IMG/VR virus record: IMGVR_UViG_3300031784_000028
Coordinates: 1 to 64,000 of that record
Length of the DNA stretch: 64,000 bases
DNA from: a virus
Strand: one strand, 5' to 3'
The position numbers and the translations under genes were made by a program. The notes beneath the pieces were generated by a model. It searched no databases and was not told where the DNA came from. It saw only the letters and a program-made list of their open reading frames with translations. Shown here piece by piece: positions 40,713-49,239 of the stretch (positions are counted from its first letter, which is position 1; every line of letters begins with the position of its first letter).

Positions 40713-41409
40713 ATGGGGCTACTCGACCATTCATGTTAAATGTCTTATAAGTAATTGGCATCTTTTCAGCAAAGATAGCTTCCATCTTTTCTGCAACCAT
40801 TTCAATCTCAGCCTGTGGGTAAGAAGGAAACTTAGACCACTCAACGGAAGTACGCAAGCTCAAAAAGTTCATCAGGGCACGAGCGTTCATTGTTACAAAC
40901 ATAGAAGAGTAAAGTCCAACTGGTAGTACAGTTCTGGCTACTTCTCGAGCAACTCCCTCTTTTAGTAGCTTTTCGTAGGAAGAGTATGCCTCAGTAGCAA
41001 TTCGCTTTATGTCAGCAGGTAGTATCTTTTTCTGCCTGTAGGTCCCCTCTTCAAAAGTATATGAGCCAGGTTTACCAACCTGAACTAACTTACGGCTCTC
41101 TTTAGGGACATAGAAAATAGGAGCCAACTCTTTATAGCGTCCAGACTCCTCATTGTATGAAGCAATCCTGTGACGCATAAACTCACGGAAGACAAAGATA
41201 GGTGCCTCGATATAGAAGGTAAAAGCATTGTGCTCAAACGGAGTACCATGACGATCTTTCATTAAATAGTTAATCAGTCCAGCATCTCTTTCAGGAGTAC
41301 TAGTTCCGCCACCAGTGGACACTCGGGCAGACTTAACAACGCTAGAGTCGTCGCCCATAGACTGAACAAGCTCAACCGTCATACTAGATCTAAATATAAT
41401 TTCTGTCAT
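40711..41409 (-). CDS. thyX: Flavin-dependent thymidylate synthase ThyX
   Basis: 232 residues, full length for ThyX. The ThyX signature RHRIASYNEESGRY is complete. Converts dUMP to dTMP with methylene-tetrahydrofolate, FAD and NADPH. Works after the dUTPase encoded at 52588. It is adjacent to the first 2OG oxygenase gene with no gap. Confidence 0.96.
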   Translation of the reverse strand: MTEIIFRSSMTVELVQSMGDDSSVVKSARVSTGGGTSTPERDAGLINYLMKDRHGTPFEHNAFTFYIEAPIFVFREFMRHRIASYNEESGRYKELAPIFYVPKESRKLVQVGKPGSYTFEEGTYRQKKILPADIKRIATEAYSSYEKLLKEGVAREVARTVLPVGLYSSMFVTMNARALMNFLSLRTSVEWSKFPSYPQAEIEMVAEKMEAIFAEKMPITYKTFNMNGRVAP

Positions 41410-42114
41410 TTAATACTTCCTCTTAGTTGAATATTTCATATGTATATCGCTAGGACTGTGGACAAAACCTTCAGGTAGCTCTGTTTGTTTTATAAAGCAA
41501 GGAAACACGTAGCGAAAGGGACCGGGTCCAGGAGGGTTCACTCCATGAGGGTGTGTCTCACCCGATGAGAAAAACAGCATTGAACCAGCTTCAGGCTTAA
41601 CTTCTAGCCCCTGCTCAGGGAATATGACTTCCCCGTGAACGTAATCATCATTCAAGTAGATAACTGCAGCGTAAGCAACATACGGATCAACATGGTTATC
41701 TACGTGAACTTTAAGATCTGACCCTTCGTATTGACGTTGAATAGTGCCTAGGCCATTAAAGTACAAGTTTGGGTCATAGGAGATAATCTTTGTAATAGCG
41801 TCATTAACTTTGCCTAGTATCGGGAGATTCTCGACTCTAACAGTTTTATCTGCCCAATCAAAAGTGATGGCGAGTTTGCCTTCTTTGTTTAAAGTTTCAA
41901 TATCCCGAGTGCCATATTCTCGCTCCGCCCTATCGCGCAGGTGGTCCATGTAATGACCCAACCAGTCTTCTTCAGAAAGACTTTCAATGTAGTCAAACAC
42001 AGGCTTTAGATCTTCGTCATTTACAAGATTTCGCACTAGCCAAACTTCGGATGCAAGCTCTTCTACTTCATAGCCAGCAGCAGTAAAGGCGTCTACATTA
42101 AATACAGGACTCAT
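41410..42114 (-). CDS. 2-oxoglutarate/Fe(II) dioxygenase, prolyl-hydroxylase-like (1)
   Basis: 234 residues. Double-stranded beta-helix core with iron ligands His137-x-Asp139 (KVHVDNH), distal His190 (THPHGV) and 2OG-binding Arg201 (FRYVF). VAYAAVIYLND and the GEVIFPEQGLEVKPEAGSML strand block are typical of the P4H superfamily. TATACT lies 7 nt before ATG (leaderless). Shares SIQRQYEG-like and DNHVDPYVAYAAV-like blocks with the protein at 43081-43725, so they are paralogs. Substrate unknown; a virion protein is one possibility. Confidence 0.85.
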   Translation of the reverse strand: MSPVFNVDAFTAAGYEVEELASEVWLVRNLVNDEDLKPVFDYIESLSEEDWLGHYMDHLRDRAEREYGTRDIETLNKEGKLAITFDWADKTVRVENLPILGKVNDAITKIISYDPNLYFNGLGTIQRQYEGSDLKVHVDNHVDPYVAYAAVIYLNDDYVHGEVIFPEQGLEVKPEAGSMLFFSSGETHPHGVNPPGPGPFRYVFPCFIKQTELPEGFVHSPSDIHMKYSTKRKY

Positions 42115-42141
42115 ATAACTAAGTATAGGCCATCCCCGGGC

Positions 42142-43071
42142 TCAACCCGATAGAAGTGATTTTAGCCCTGAATTTGACTCAATAATCTCTAGTAAATTAG
42201 ACGAGCTTCCATCGCTACTTATTGAGACATGGTTTAAATCAAAAGCTTTTGAGATCTCATAATACAATGTTTGAACCATACCAGGAGTTACCGCTGGGTC
42301 CCCATGAAATAGTTCAACAGCAAACTCCACGACAGTAGATCCAGGATGCATAAAAATAGAGGCCAGCAAAGATGAGCTGGTTACAGAAGCAAGGACTTTG
42401 GCAGACGTTATAATTTCCAACTGCTGATCATAAGTTTCAAGGTCTTCAGGGTATATAACAGTAAAACCAAGAGTGCGCATGTAGTCCTCTAAAACTTCTT
42501 CTTGAGAGATGCGATCTCCGAACGTGCTACTTAAGAGCGTCTTACCCCTACTCAGGTATATTTTTTCAGAAGGAGTTTTCTGCTCTATTTCACTTAAAAA
42601 TACATCTCTAACTCTTTTTAAAGTATACGGAGAACTAGCAATGCTCTTGCAGTGAACCACAAAGTTGTTTGCAACAGCACCGGTATTTACCTGCTCAACT
42701 TGAGGAGTAAAGGTAATATCATGTCCCAAGCTTTTCAGTTTTCTAGAGAAGAATTCAAGAAGGGTCCCCGTGTTATTTCTTAGTGCGGGAATGCTTTCTG
42801 GACCAGCGCTAAATATAAAATGAATCTTTTCAGGCGAAGTGTCAATTTCATATATGGCGCAACCCAGTACTTCCGAAATTAAATGACCATACGTAACATC
42901 TCCCGGAAGAAATACTTTTCTTTTTTTAGATATATAGCTTTGACTTACATCTTGCCCACCATAATCAGAAACTACTATCGACTGCCGGGTCATGTGGATA
43001 TACTTAATATTTTCCCCTAGGTGACTGTCGGCAAACCCATAGGTTGGGTGCTCATTAACCCCAATACTCAT
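42142..43071 (-). CDS. GT61-like glycosyltransferase, paralog 2
   Basis: 309 residues. KIYLSRGKTLL, then LEDYMRTLGFTVIYPEDLET, a Gln-Gln position, SAKVLASVTSSSLLASIF and STVVEFAVEL form the GT61/DUF563 C-terminal core. Lies between two 2OG oxygenase genes in one transcription unit, which links hydroxylation and glycosylation by position. Confidence 0.68.
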   Translation of the reverse strand: MSIGVNEHPTYGFADSHLGENIKYIHMTRQSIVVSDYGGQDVSQSYISKKRKVFLPGDVTYGHLISEVLGCAIYEIDTSPEKIHFIFSAGPESIPALRNNTGTLLEFFSRKLKSLGHDITFTPQVEQVNTGAVANNFVVHCKSIASSPYTLKRVRDVFLSEIEQKTPSEKIYLSRGKTLLSSTFGDRISQEEVLEDYMRTLGFTVIYPEDLETYDQQLEIITSAKVLASVTSSSLLASIFMHPGSTVVEFAVELFHGDPAVTPGMVQTLYYEISKAFDLNHVSISSDGSSSNLLEIIESNSGLKSLLSG

Positions 43072-43080
43072 ATTTTATCC

Positions 43081-43725
43081 CTACACTTTTTTGTTTACAA
43101 AAGCTGGAAGCGCATACCTAACAGGTCCAGCTTCTACTGGAGTAACTCCATGTAGGTATTCGTCAGCCGAAGGGAAGACTATTAAGTTACCAGCTTCTGG
43201 TTTAAACAGCACATCAATAGTAGGAAAGTGCAACTCCCCGCCATTGAAGTCTCCATTAACGTACATGACAGCAGCGTAGGCCACAAGAGGATTAGACAAG
43301 CTGTCTACGTGATACCCAAGGTCGATACCCTCATACTGCCTTTGAATAGATCCAGCGCCCTGTAGCTCTAGATCTTTTAAGTTTTCAAAGATTTTACCAA
43401 GCCTAGTATTAATACTGTTGCAGACAGTTTCATCTTTAATAAGGGCGTTTTTATCAACCCAATTCGAATCTATTTTAACAGGATGACCTAGCTCCTGGGC
43501 CTCTTCAATAGTGTCTACACCATATTGATTCTTAATAAACTCGTAAAGACTTTGAGTGTACTGAACACTCCAATCATCCTCGCTCATGCTCGAGAACTGA
43601 TTGGTTAAAGTTTCGATCTCATGATCAGTCAGAAAATCTTTTACTACGAATATGCCAGGGTATATCTCACTAGCGGTTAATCCAGCATTCGAGAAGTCGT
43701 CTAAAGCTAAAGATGCGTCTTTCAT
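43081..43725 (-). CDS. 2-oxoglutarate/Fe(II) dioxygenase, prolyl-hydroxylase-like (2)
   Basis: 214 residues. Iron ligands His139-x-Asp141 (YHVDSL), distal His192 (YLHGVTP), Arg203 (VRYALP). TATAAT is 7 nt upstream of the ATG. Close paralog of the protein at 41410-42114. Confidence 0.85.
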   Translation of the reverse strand: MKDASLALDDFSNAGLTASEIYPGIFVVKDFLTDHEIETLTNQFSSMSEDDWSVQYTQSLYEFIKNQYGVDTIEEAQELGHPVKIDSNWVDKNALIKDETVCNSINTRLGKIFENLKDLELQGAGSIQRQYEGIDLGYHVDSLSNPLVAYAAVMYVNGDFNGGELHFPTIDVLFKPEAGNLIVFPSADEYLHGVTPVEAGPVRYALPAFVNKKV

Positions 43726-43733
43726 ATGTTTAA

Positions 43734-44465
43734 TTATAGACTATCTGTCAGTGAATCCAAGTACAACTTTAAGTCCTCAGGAGTCCCTAGAGGTATCATC
43801 TTGTCCACAGGGTAGACACCTACAGATTTTCCATCAAGAATTGCCTCGTTATATACCGGAGTCACATAAAACTCACCGTTGACTCTAATGTCCTTTTTAA
43901 TCATTTGCTCTGCGTACTTGACAAAATCTGAGCCATATCTCCAATAATAAATCCCAACAGTGGCCTGGTCACTAATTGGATTCTTTTCAGCCACCTCGAC
44001 TACATGACCACTCTCGTCTGTTTTAGCATAAGACCACTGGTCACCCTCGGCTGTAAAAGTAGCAATACTTCCATCTAAGTTTCTATTCTCCCCAGCATCT
44101 TTGAGGAAATCATTTGGCACCCACTCTACAATTTGATCTGCGTTACAGATTACTAACAAGTCATCGTTGTCTATGTAGTCTTTTGCAACTAGTACAGTAG
44201 CTGCCGCCCCCTCTGTAATCTCATCTACTTCAAGCACAATAACTTCTAAAGACGGAGTCATCGCTGGGAGGAGCTCAGTAAGGTTGTACTTTTTATTGTG
44301 TTCGGCCTGCACTACATAGACATAGCGAGCGCCGATGCCCATGCTCCAGACTGCCTTCTGAACCATAGGAAGCCCGGTTACATCAATCAAAGGTTTAGGC
44401 AATTCGTAGCCAGCATCGGAAAACCGACTGCCACCCCCGGCCATGGGAATAACTACGTTTGTCAT
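43734..44465 (-). CDS. Sugar-phosphate nucleotidyltransferase
   Basis: 243 residues. N-terminal MAGGGSRFSDAGYELPKPLI is the GGGSRF...PKPL signature of NTP-transferases; CNADQIV carries the metal-binding Asp. Makes an NDP-sugar (or CDP-alditol) from NTP and a sugar phosphate. Length is that of the short LicC/hexose-type enzymes. GAGGAGA precedes the ATG. It is flanked by oxygenase genes, so it may supply donor sugar to the nearby transferases. Confidence 0.85.
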   Translation of the reverse strand: MTNVVIPMAGGGSRFSDAGYELPKPLIDVTGLPMVQKAVWSMGIGARYVYVVQAEHNKKYNLTELLPAMTPSLEVIVLEVDEITEGAAATVLVAKDYIDNDDLLVICNADQIVEWVPNDFLKDAGENRNLDGSIATFTAEGDQWSYAKTDESGHVVEVAEKNPISDQATVGIYYWRYGSDFVKYAEQMIKKDIRVNGEFYVTPVYNEAILDGKSVGVYPVDKMIPLGTPEDLKLYLDSLTDSL

Positions 44466-44534
44466 AGGGAAAATCTCCTCAGCTTGCGTTCCGGTAATAT
44501 AGTCTAATACTACGTGAAACTAGGAGACTTAAAT

Positions 44535-45089
44535 ATGGAACCCACCTACGAAGTGCTAGAGGGGAACATCTCTGCAGACGAGCTACGCCAGCTTAACGAG
44601 ATGGTAATAAAAAATTCTGGCTACGACCCGAAGCCTTTATTTGAGGGGTCTGGACTTATAGAAAGTTTTTCAGTAGAGGTTCCAGAAAACTATCCTATAT
44701 CTATGGATCCAAACAAAATCTTACTTAAAGTTTTGAATATTGTAAAAGACTACTTTTTAGATAAATATGACATGCTGGGGACACTAACGTTTAATCGGAT
44801 GTTTGGTGTCACCATGTTTGAGGGGGCAGTTCTACCTGCACACAGGGATGAAGACGCAAACAACGATGGCATATTTGATGGAATGAAGCGGTCTCACGTT
44901 TGCAGTCTTATTCTAAACGATGACTATGAAGGCGGGGAACTTGTGTTCCCAGATCAGAACACTTCTGTAAAAGCAAAAGCTGGAGACATGGTTGTCTTCC
45001 CTGGCTATTATGTTTCGCACGGAGTTGCAGAGATTACAAAAGGAACACGTAGAGTTCTTCTAGTTTTCTTCTACGACGTTCTTTCTTAA
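44535..45089 (+). CDS. 2-oxoglutarate/Fe(II) dioxygenase (3)
   Basis: 184 residues from ATG 44535 (AGGAGA upstream). His103-Arg-Asp105 (AHRDED), YEGGELVFPD, distal His162 (SHGVAE), Arg172/173 (TRRVLLVFF). P4H-superfamily core without extra domains. Convergent with the GT61-like gene at its 3' end (4-nt overlap). Confidence 0.85.
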   Translation: MEPTYEVLEGNISADELRQLNEMVIKNSGYDPKPLFEGSGLIESFSVEVPENYPISMDPNKILLKVLNIVKDYFLDKYDMLGTLTFNRMFGVTMFEGAVLPAHRDEDANNDGIFDGMKRSHVCSLILNDDYEGGELVFPDQNTSVKAKAGDMVVFPGYYVSHGVAEITKGTRRVLLVFFYDVLS

Positions 45090-46072
45090 CTCAATAGAAA
45101 GCTTTTAACAGCTAAATTTGTTTCTATAGAGTTAATTACTTCGGAAGCAACTCTAGAATTAGAAATTGAAAGATAGTTTTTTCTATTTACTTCGGACAAG
45201 ACTTTGTAGTGGGAGTGGATCCTGCTATCCTCCAACGGGGTAGAAAGCTCTACTATGCAAGTATTTGGTGCCATAACTACAGAGGCAATTAATGAAGAGC
45301 TAGTAACAGAGGCTAAAAGTTTAGCTGACGCTATTAGCTGCAGCTGATCAGCAAAAGACTCTATGTCCTCTGGGTATACAATTTCAAATCCAAGACTTTT
45401 AAAGTAAGCTTCTACTTGCTCTTCATCATCTATTCTGTCAGTGAATTTATATTTGTTTTCGTCTCTATACTTACTCATGCCAATCGATGTTGTCGTCTCA
45501 GACAGAGGGATCATCATATGTTTGTTACCAATATAAGTTGTAGTCTTACCCCTACTTAAATAGATTTTTTTACTAGGAGGTTTAGAGTAGTCAAGACCGC
45601 TAGACAAGAAAGCACCAACCCTAGAACCGTTATCCGGGGCAATGTGATGCCACATTTTGTATAAGACAAAGTTATTTATGACAACCCCACCATCATCTAT
45701 AAACTCGACTTCATGACCTAGATCAGTGAACCTCTTGACTAAGTACTTTGTGAGACTTTCAGATCCTTCTAAAATTCGTTCCCTATGGTCAGCGCTTTGG
45801 GCAAAAACAAAAATGAGCTTTTCTTTAGTTAAAGACATTTCTTTTATGGCCATATCGACCCAAAACATTAGTATGTGGCCATACGAATCAGTATTGTCAA
45901 AAACAATTTTTCTTTTGTTAGAAACCAAAAACTTAACAGAGTTGGAGCCCACTTTACTGGTATTAAAGTCTTCCACTCTAAATCGATTTGCACTGTGGCC
46001 ATTTCTTCTTAAGAGCTTTGTCTCGCTATGCCAAGTACCAGCATGAGCTTCTACATCATGTTTAGCCCTCAT
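45086..46072 (-). CDS. GT61-like glycosyltransferase, paralog 3
   Basis: 328 residues from ATG 46072 (AGGGAG 7 nt upstream, preferred to ATG 46096). KKIYLSRGKTTTY, YFKSLGFEIVYPEDIESF, AKLLASVTSSSLIASVVM and CIVELSTPL match the other two GT61-like proteins. Overlaps the Cys-rich gene upstream by 11 nt. Confidence 0.68.
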   Translation of the reverse strand: MRAKHDVEAHAGTWHSETKLLRRNGHSANRFRVEDFNTSKVGSNSVKFLVSNKRKIVFDNTDSYGHILMFWVDMAIKEMSLTKEKLIFVFAQSADHRERILEGSESLTKYLVKRFTDLGHEVEFIDDGGVVINNFVLYKMWHHIAPDNGSRVGAFLSSGLDYSKPPSKKIYLSRGKTTTYIGNKHMMIPLSETTTSIGMSKYRDENKYKFTDRIDDEEQVEAYFKSLGFEIVYPEDIESFADQLQLIASAKLLASVTSSSLIASVVMAPNTCIVELSTPLEDSRIHSHYKVLSEVNRKNYLSISNSRVASEVINSIETNLAVKSFLLS

Positions 46073-46229
46073 GTTGCACTCCCTGGTGACACTCACACGA
46101 GCACCTGTGCCTAGGAAACTCCACTATACACTCCTCATCATTTCCATCCATACACCATCCAAATAGGACTTTCTTCTCTGCTGCTTCGTCTGCAACAGTA
46201 GTGGCGTTTATATTTTCACGTTCAGACAT
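46062..46229 (-). CDS. Cys/His-rich hypothetical protein, 55 aa
   Basis: From ATG 46229. GWCMDGNDEEC and HRCSCECHQG resemble a small actinophage family with a C...C...CxCxCH pattern, probably zinc binding. Function unknown. Confidence 0.6.
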   Translation of the reverse strand: MSERENINATTVADEAAEKKVLFGWCMDGNDEECIVEFPRHRCSCECHQGVQHEG

Positions 46230-46230
46230 C

Positions 46231-46431
46231 TCAGCTCCTACCCCAGTCCACACCCAGCCACACACGCTCGTGTATGTAGTACAGCACAAAGTTAATTACG
46301 TTCGACACAACAGTCAGCGACACCGCGAAAGCCCAGCTCCCGGTCATGGCATAGCCAATCAACAGGGTGCTAACAACTGCAATTACGCGCCAAGTCAGAG
46401 ACTTAGCCAGCGAACGTTTTTTACTTACCAT
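46231..46431 (-). CDS. DUF2061 membrane protein
   Basis: 66 residues. KSLTWRVIAVVSTLLIGYAM and YYIHERVWLGVDWG match the two DUF2061 blocks. Two membrane spans. Known in bacteria next to sulfate or cysteine genes but of unclear function. Confidence 0.75.
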   Translation of the reverse strand: MVSKKRSLAKSLTWRVIAVVSTLLIGYAMTGSWAFAVSLTVVSNVINFVLYYIHERVWLGVDWGRS

Positions 46432-46488
46432 ATTCCCATATCATAACACAGCCCCACACTTAGGGACCTTATGATATATAATTACCAT

Positions 46489-47073
46489 ATGTTCAGCGAA
46501 AAGCATAACAAAAATCTTTTAAAAGAGTCTATAAGAAATAGAACTGTCACAGTTTTCCCAAAACACTACTCTAATTTCCCAGACAAATGGGACTATTTTA
46601 TCAACTTTATTGACTTTGGCTCGCAGCAACCAATGCCTAAATCAAGACAAGAGGAGATGGAAGAAGGCGACGATAATAGTCAATTTAGAAAAGGTCTAGT
46701 TGCTTTCTGGGGCTATATGACAATCCTTATAGATAGACCACAAGAAGACTTTTTCCCAGGGCTTGAAGAAATAAAGTCAGATCTTGTCTCTACTTTTAAT
46801 AAAGAACCAAGCGGGTCCCTTGCAATTATTAGCTTAAGTAGCTCAGAAAAGAAAGTCGAGAGACACGAAGACGATACTGATAATGTCTACACACAATGCG
46901 TAGGATCCGTCACATGGAGAATCTACGTCGGAGACTCAAAAGAATACACTGACTATGAACTAAATCCAGGGGATGTAATCTTTGTACCATCTGGTACGTC
47001 TCATGAAGTATTTCCAAATACCCCAAGAAGTGCAATCGTATTTGTCTTTAAAAAAGAAGATGACATCGTTTAA
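46489..47073 (+). CDS. Cupin-type 2OG/Fe(II) oxygenase-like protein (4)
   Basis: From ATG 46489, which is 6 nt after TATAAT (leaderless); an ATG six codons earlier would overlap the -10 box. 194 residues. His126-x-Asp128 (RHEDDTD), YELNPGDVIFVPSGTSHEVF with distal His172, and Arg180. It could be a JmjC/cupin oxygenase or an aspartyl-hydroxylase-like enzyme; more divergent than the other six. Confidence 0.65.
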   Translation: MFSEKHNKNLLKESIRNRTVTVFPKHYSNFPDKWDYFINFIDFGSQQPMPKSRQEEMEEGDDNSQFRKGLVAFWGYMTILIDRPQEDFFPGLEEIKSDLVSTFNKEPSGSLAIISLSSSEKKVERHEDDTDNVYTQCVGSVTWRIYVGDSKEYTDYELNPGDVIFVPSGTSHEVFPNTPRSAIVFVFKKEDDIV

Positions 47074-47087
47074 GATTCTGAATTATG

Positions 47088-47160
47088 TCCCCGCCATCGG
47101 ACTCGAACCGATACTGTACCGATTTTAAGTCGGCTCTCTCTGCCATTGGAGTACACGGGG
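47088..47160 (-). tRNA. tRNA with UAA anticodon (Leu codon UUA), class I-type variable loop
   Basis: 73 nt on the minus strand. Acceptor CCCCGTG/GGCGGGG (one mismatch at the base), D arm CTC-GAG, anticodon stem GCCGA/TCGGT with loop CTTAAAA giving UAA, variable loop of 5 nt, T arm ATCGG-TTCGAGT-CCGAT. CCA is not encoded. True tRNA-Leu has a long variable arm, so charging identity is uncertain. Confidence 0.8.
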
Positions 47161-47171
47161 TGTCTTAATTA

Positions 47172-47519
47172 CTAAGACTTTTTAGCTACATACCCCTCAA
47201 CCCAATCAAGGCCGACTGGATCTCCGGTTAAGGCACTAGCTGCATAGAAAGAGACCCACTGACCTTTTGCTAGGCAAACAGTAGTTCTAGCCTCTGTTTC
47301 TTCGCGATCAAATTTGCCAGTGCCGTCTCCTCTATCTCTTGCAAAGGATGTGGACATAGCTAACAGGTCCCCTGTGTCGGTAACTAGAACTTTGTCAGCA
47401 GAAAACCCGACATCCCTTCCGTCAGTCAAGGTAGCTATATAAAAATACTTTCCGTATCTCCAAGCATTCTCATATGATAAAGTCTCTTCCGAGAGCCTAA
47501 GTGCAGATTTTTGTTTCAT
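47172..47519 (-). CDS. Hypothetical protein, 115 aa
   Basis: Beta-rich protein with AGGAGA before ATG 47519. No recognised domain. Confidence 0.6.
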   Translation of the reverse strand: MKQKSALRLSEETLSYENAWRYGKYFYIATLTDGRDVGFSADKVLVTDTGDLLAMSTSFARDRGDGTGKFDREETEARTTVCLAKGQWVSFYAASALTGDPVGLDWVEGYVAKKS

Positions 47520-47588
47520 TTGCGTCTCCTATCTATATTTGTTTTTAACGCAAAAACACTGTATCACAGGTTACCCCACTTTGGCAAG

Positions 47589-48914
47589 TTAAATAATAAT
47601 CCCCACTGCCGACTGCACCACAGGGGACAACTTTTTAGATAGTGCTTCATAGAACATAGAGAGCGGAAACTCGTCTTCCATAACTTGGTCAGTAAGATCA
47701 CCAGGCGTTCCAGTAAGGGGTAAGTCCTTAGTGGCCCACTTAGACGCAGGATGCGGCGGCAGCCATTTAGATACCAAATCATATGCTGCCAGCCAGTGCA
47801 CGGTTCTAGGTCGATCAATCGAGTTAAAGTAAAGCTCGTTTATATCATCAGAAAGGCGTATAACCGAGTCAGCAAGTCTCTCCCAGTCTATGGTCAGCTT
47901 AGTGTCCACCCAGTGAATAACTTTGTTCTGGTGTAAGTATGCAAAAAGCAGTTGACCAGCCACGGAGTCATAGTTTCGCTCCCTGCCATTAGTCAGTGGA
48001 AACCTAAAGATGCGGTCAAACAAGACAGCATATTGAACTAACCGAGCATGCTTTCTAGCTTCCGGATCTGCATCCACATCATTGACAATCGCAACACACT
48101 CTCTAAATGCTGTTAGATCACAGCGGAGCTCCTCGAGCGCATACAAAAAGAAAGGCATGCGCTGCTTAATCATAAAAGGATCAAAGGGCAGATTGCCTCG
48201 CATATGAGCGCGGTCATGAATCAAGTCCCACAAAACAAAAGTATGCTCTGCTAACTCCCTGTTTGTTAGTAAGCTCTTAGCCTCTAGAGGAAGATCAAGG
48301 TTTGTTATCTCACTCGCGGATAGTGCCACTCTTCTTAATCTAGCGGCCTCCCTGTCAGCGAAAATTCCGCCCCAAGTAAACTTAGGGGCAGACTTAGTTG
48401 CAACCGACTCGGGGAACAGAACGGCCGAGTTTGTTAAATACCCTGAGCTAAAGCTTAAAAACCTAATAGGAATAAATGCAGGGTTTGTATAACTTTTTTC
48501 TACCCGAGCAATAAAGTCTGGCCAAATAACCTCAAACGCCACAGCCTCTACATATCGATTATTAGAGCCGTTCTGTGTATAAGTGGGAAACACCACTATG
48601 TGCAAAACATTGTTGGCTCTGTTTTGTTCTGGCTTAAACTTAGACAAAGACTCATAAAAGTCAGGGGTCTCAAAGCCAGAGTCGGCCCAGTCTTCAAAGT
48701 CAGAAGCGCAGGCTAGAAGATACTCCCGGTCGTGCGTAAGCTCTCTAGAGATATTACGTAGCTCGTTAGCCAGCTCTTTTACCGCGATTAGACAGGCATC
48801 ATGTTTAGAAACATCAGGAATGCTTCCATCTTGCACCTGATACGTCCTTAGGGTGGCAGCAGCACCCTTAATGGTTCGCCAAGAGCGGGAACTAGTCAAC
48901 TGGTAATTTAGCAT
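47589..48914 (-). CDS. DUF6421 family protein
   Basis: 441 residues. DRAHMRGNLPFDPFMIKQRM, LEELRCDLTAF, QYAVLFDRIFRFP, NYDSVAGQLLFAYLH and DEFPLSMFYEALSKKL match my memory of DUF6421, a family of actinobacterial chromosomes. HDRAH plus the following Glu resembles a metal site. TACAAT is 6 nt before the ATG. Probably captured from a host; the reaction is unknown. The full length argues for a working protein. Confidence 0.75.
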   Translation of the reverse strand: MLNYQLTSSRSWRTIKGAAATLRTYQVQDGSIPDVSKHDACLIAVKELANELRNISRELTHDREYLLACASDFEDWADSGFETPDFYESLSKFKPEQNRANNVLHIVVFPTYTQNGSNNRYVEAVAFEVIWPDFIARVEKSYTNPAFIPIRFLSFSSGYLTNSAVLFPESVATKSAPKFTWGGIFADREAARLRRVALSASEITNLDLPLEAKSLLTNRELAEHTFVLWDLIHDRAHMRGNLPFDPFMIKQRMPFFLYALEELRCDLTAFRECVAIVNDVDADPEARKHARLVQYAVLFDRIFRFPLTNGRERNYDSVAGQLLFAYLHQNKVIHWVDTKLTIDWERLADSVIRLSDDINELYFNSIDRPRTVHWLAAYDLVSKWLPPHPASKWATKDLPLTGTPGDLTDQVMEDEFPLSMFYEALSKKLSPVVQSAVGIII

Positions 48915-48967
48915 AAGTTAATTGTAATCACATACCGTGAAGTCTAGACCGCTAGCTTTAGCCCTGC

Positions 48968-49234
48968 TTAGGGTCTTAAATCTTTTTTAATTCTTGTTAT
49001 AACTGACTCATGATAGTTACTAATTCCGCCCCTAAACAGGGCTGGCATCCTGTCATTTTGATTGTTGCTTCGCTTCCACTTTTTCATAAAAGCTTTAATC
49101 TTAAGAGCGTGGGCAACCTCAACTTGGCCGTCAGCTCCCATCTCTAGGAAACCAATTCGTCTCCACGAGTACAGCGTATGGGGGGACATTCCTATAGCTT
49201 CAGCTACCTGACGTATGTTACCTCTTTCAATCAT
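48968..49234 (-). CDS. MerR/excisionase-like HTH protein, 88 aa
   Basis: IRQVAEAIGMSPHTLYSWRR near the N-terminus is a clear HTH. Resembles the protein at 27497-27742 and, like it, is next to an HNH endonuclease gene. Confidence 0.65.
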   Translation of the reverse strand: MIERGNIRQVAEAIGMSPHTLYSWRRIGFLEMGADGQVEVAHALKIKAFMKKWKRSNNQNDRMPALFRGGISNYHESVITRIKKDLRP

Positions 49235-49239
49235 AATTT

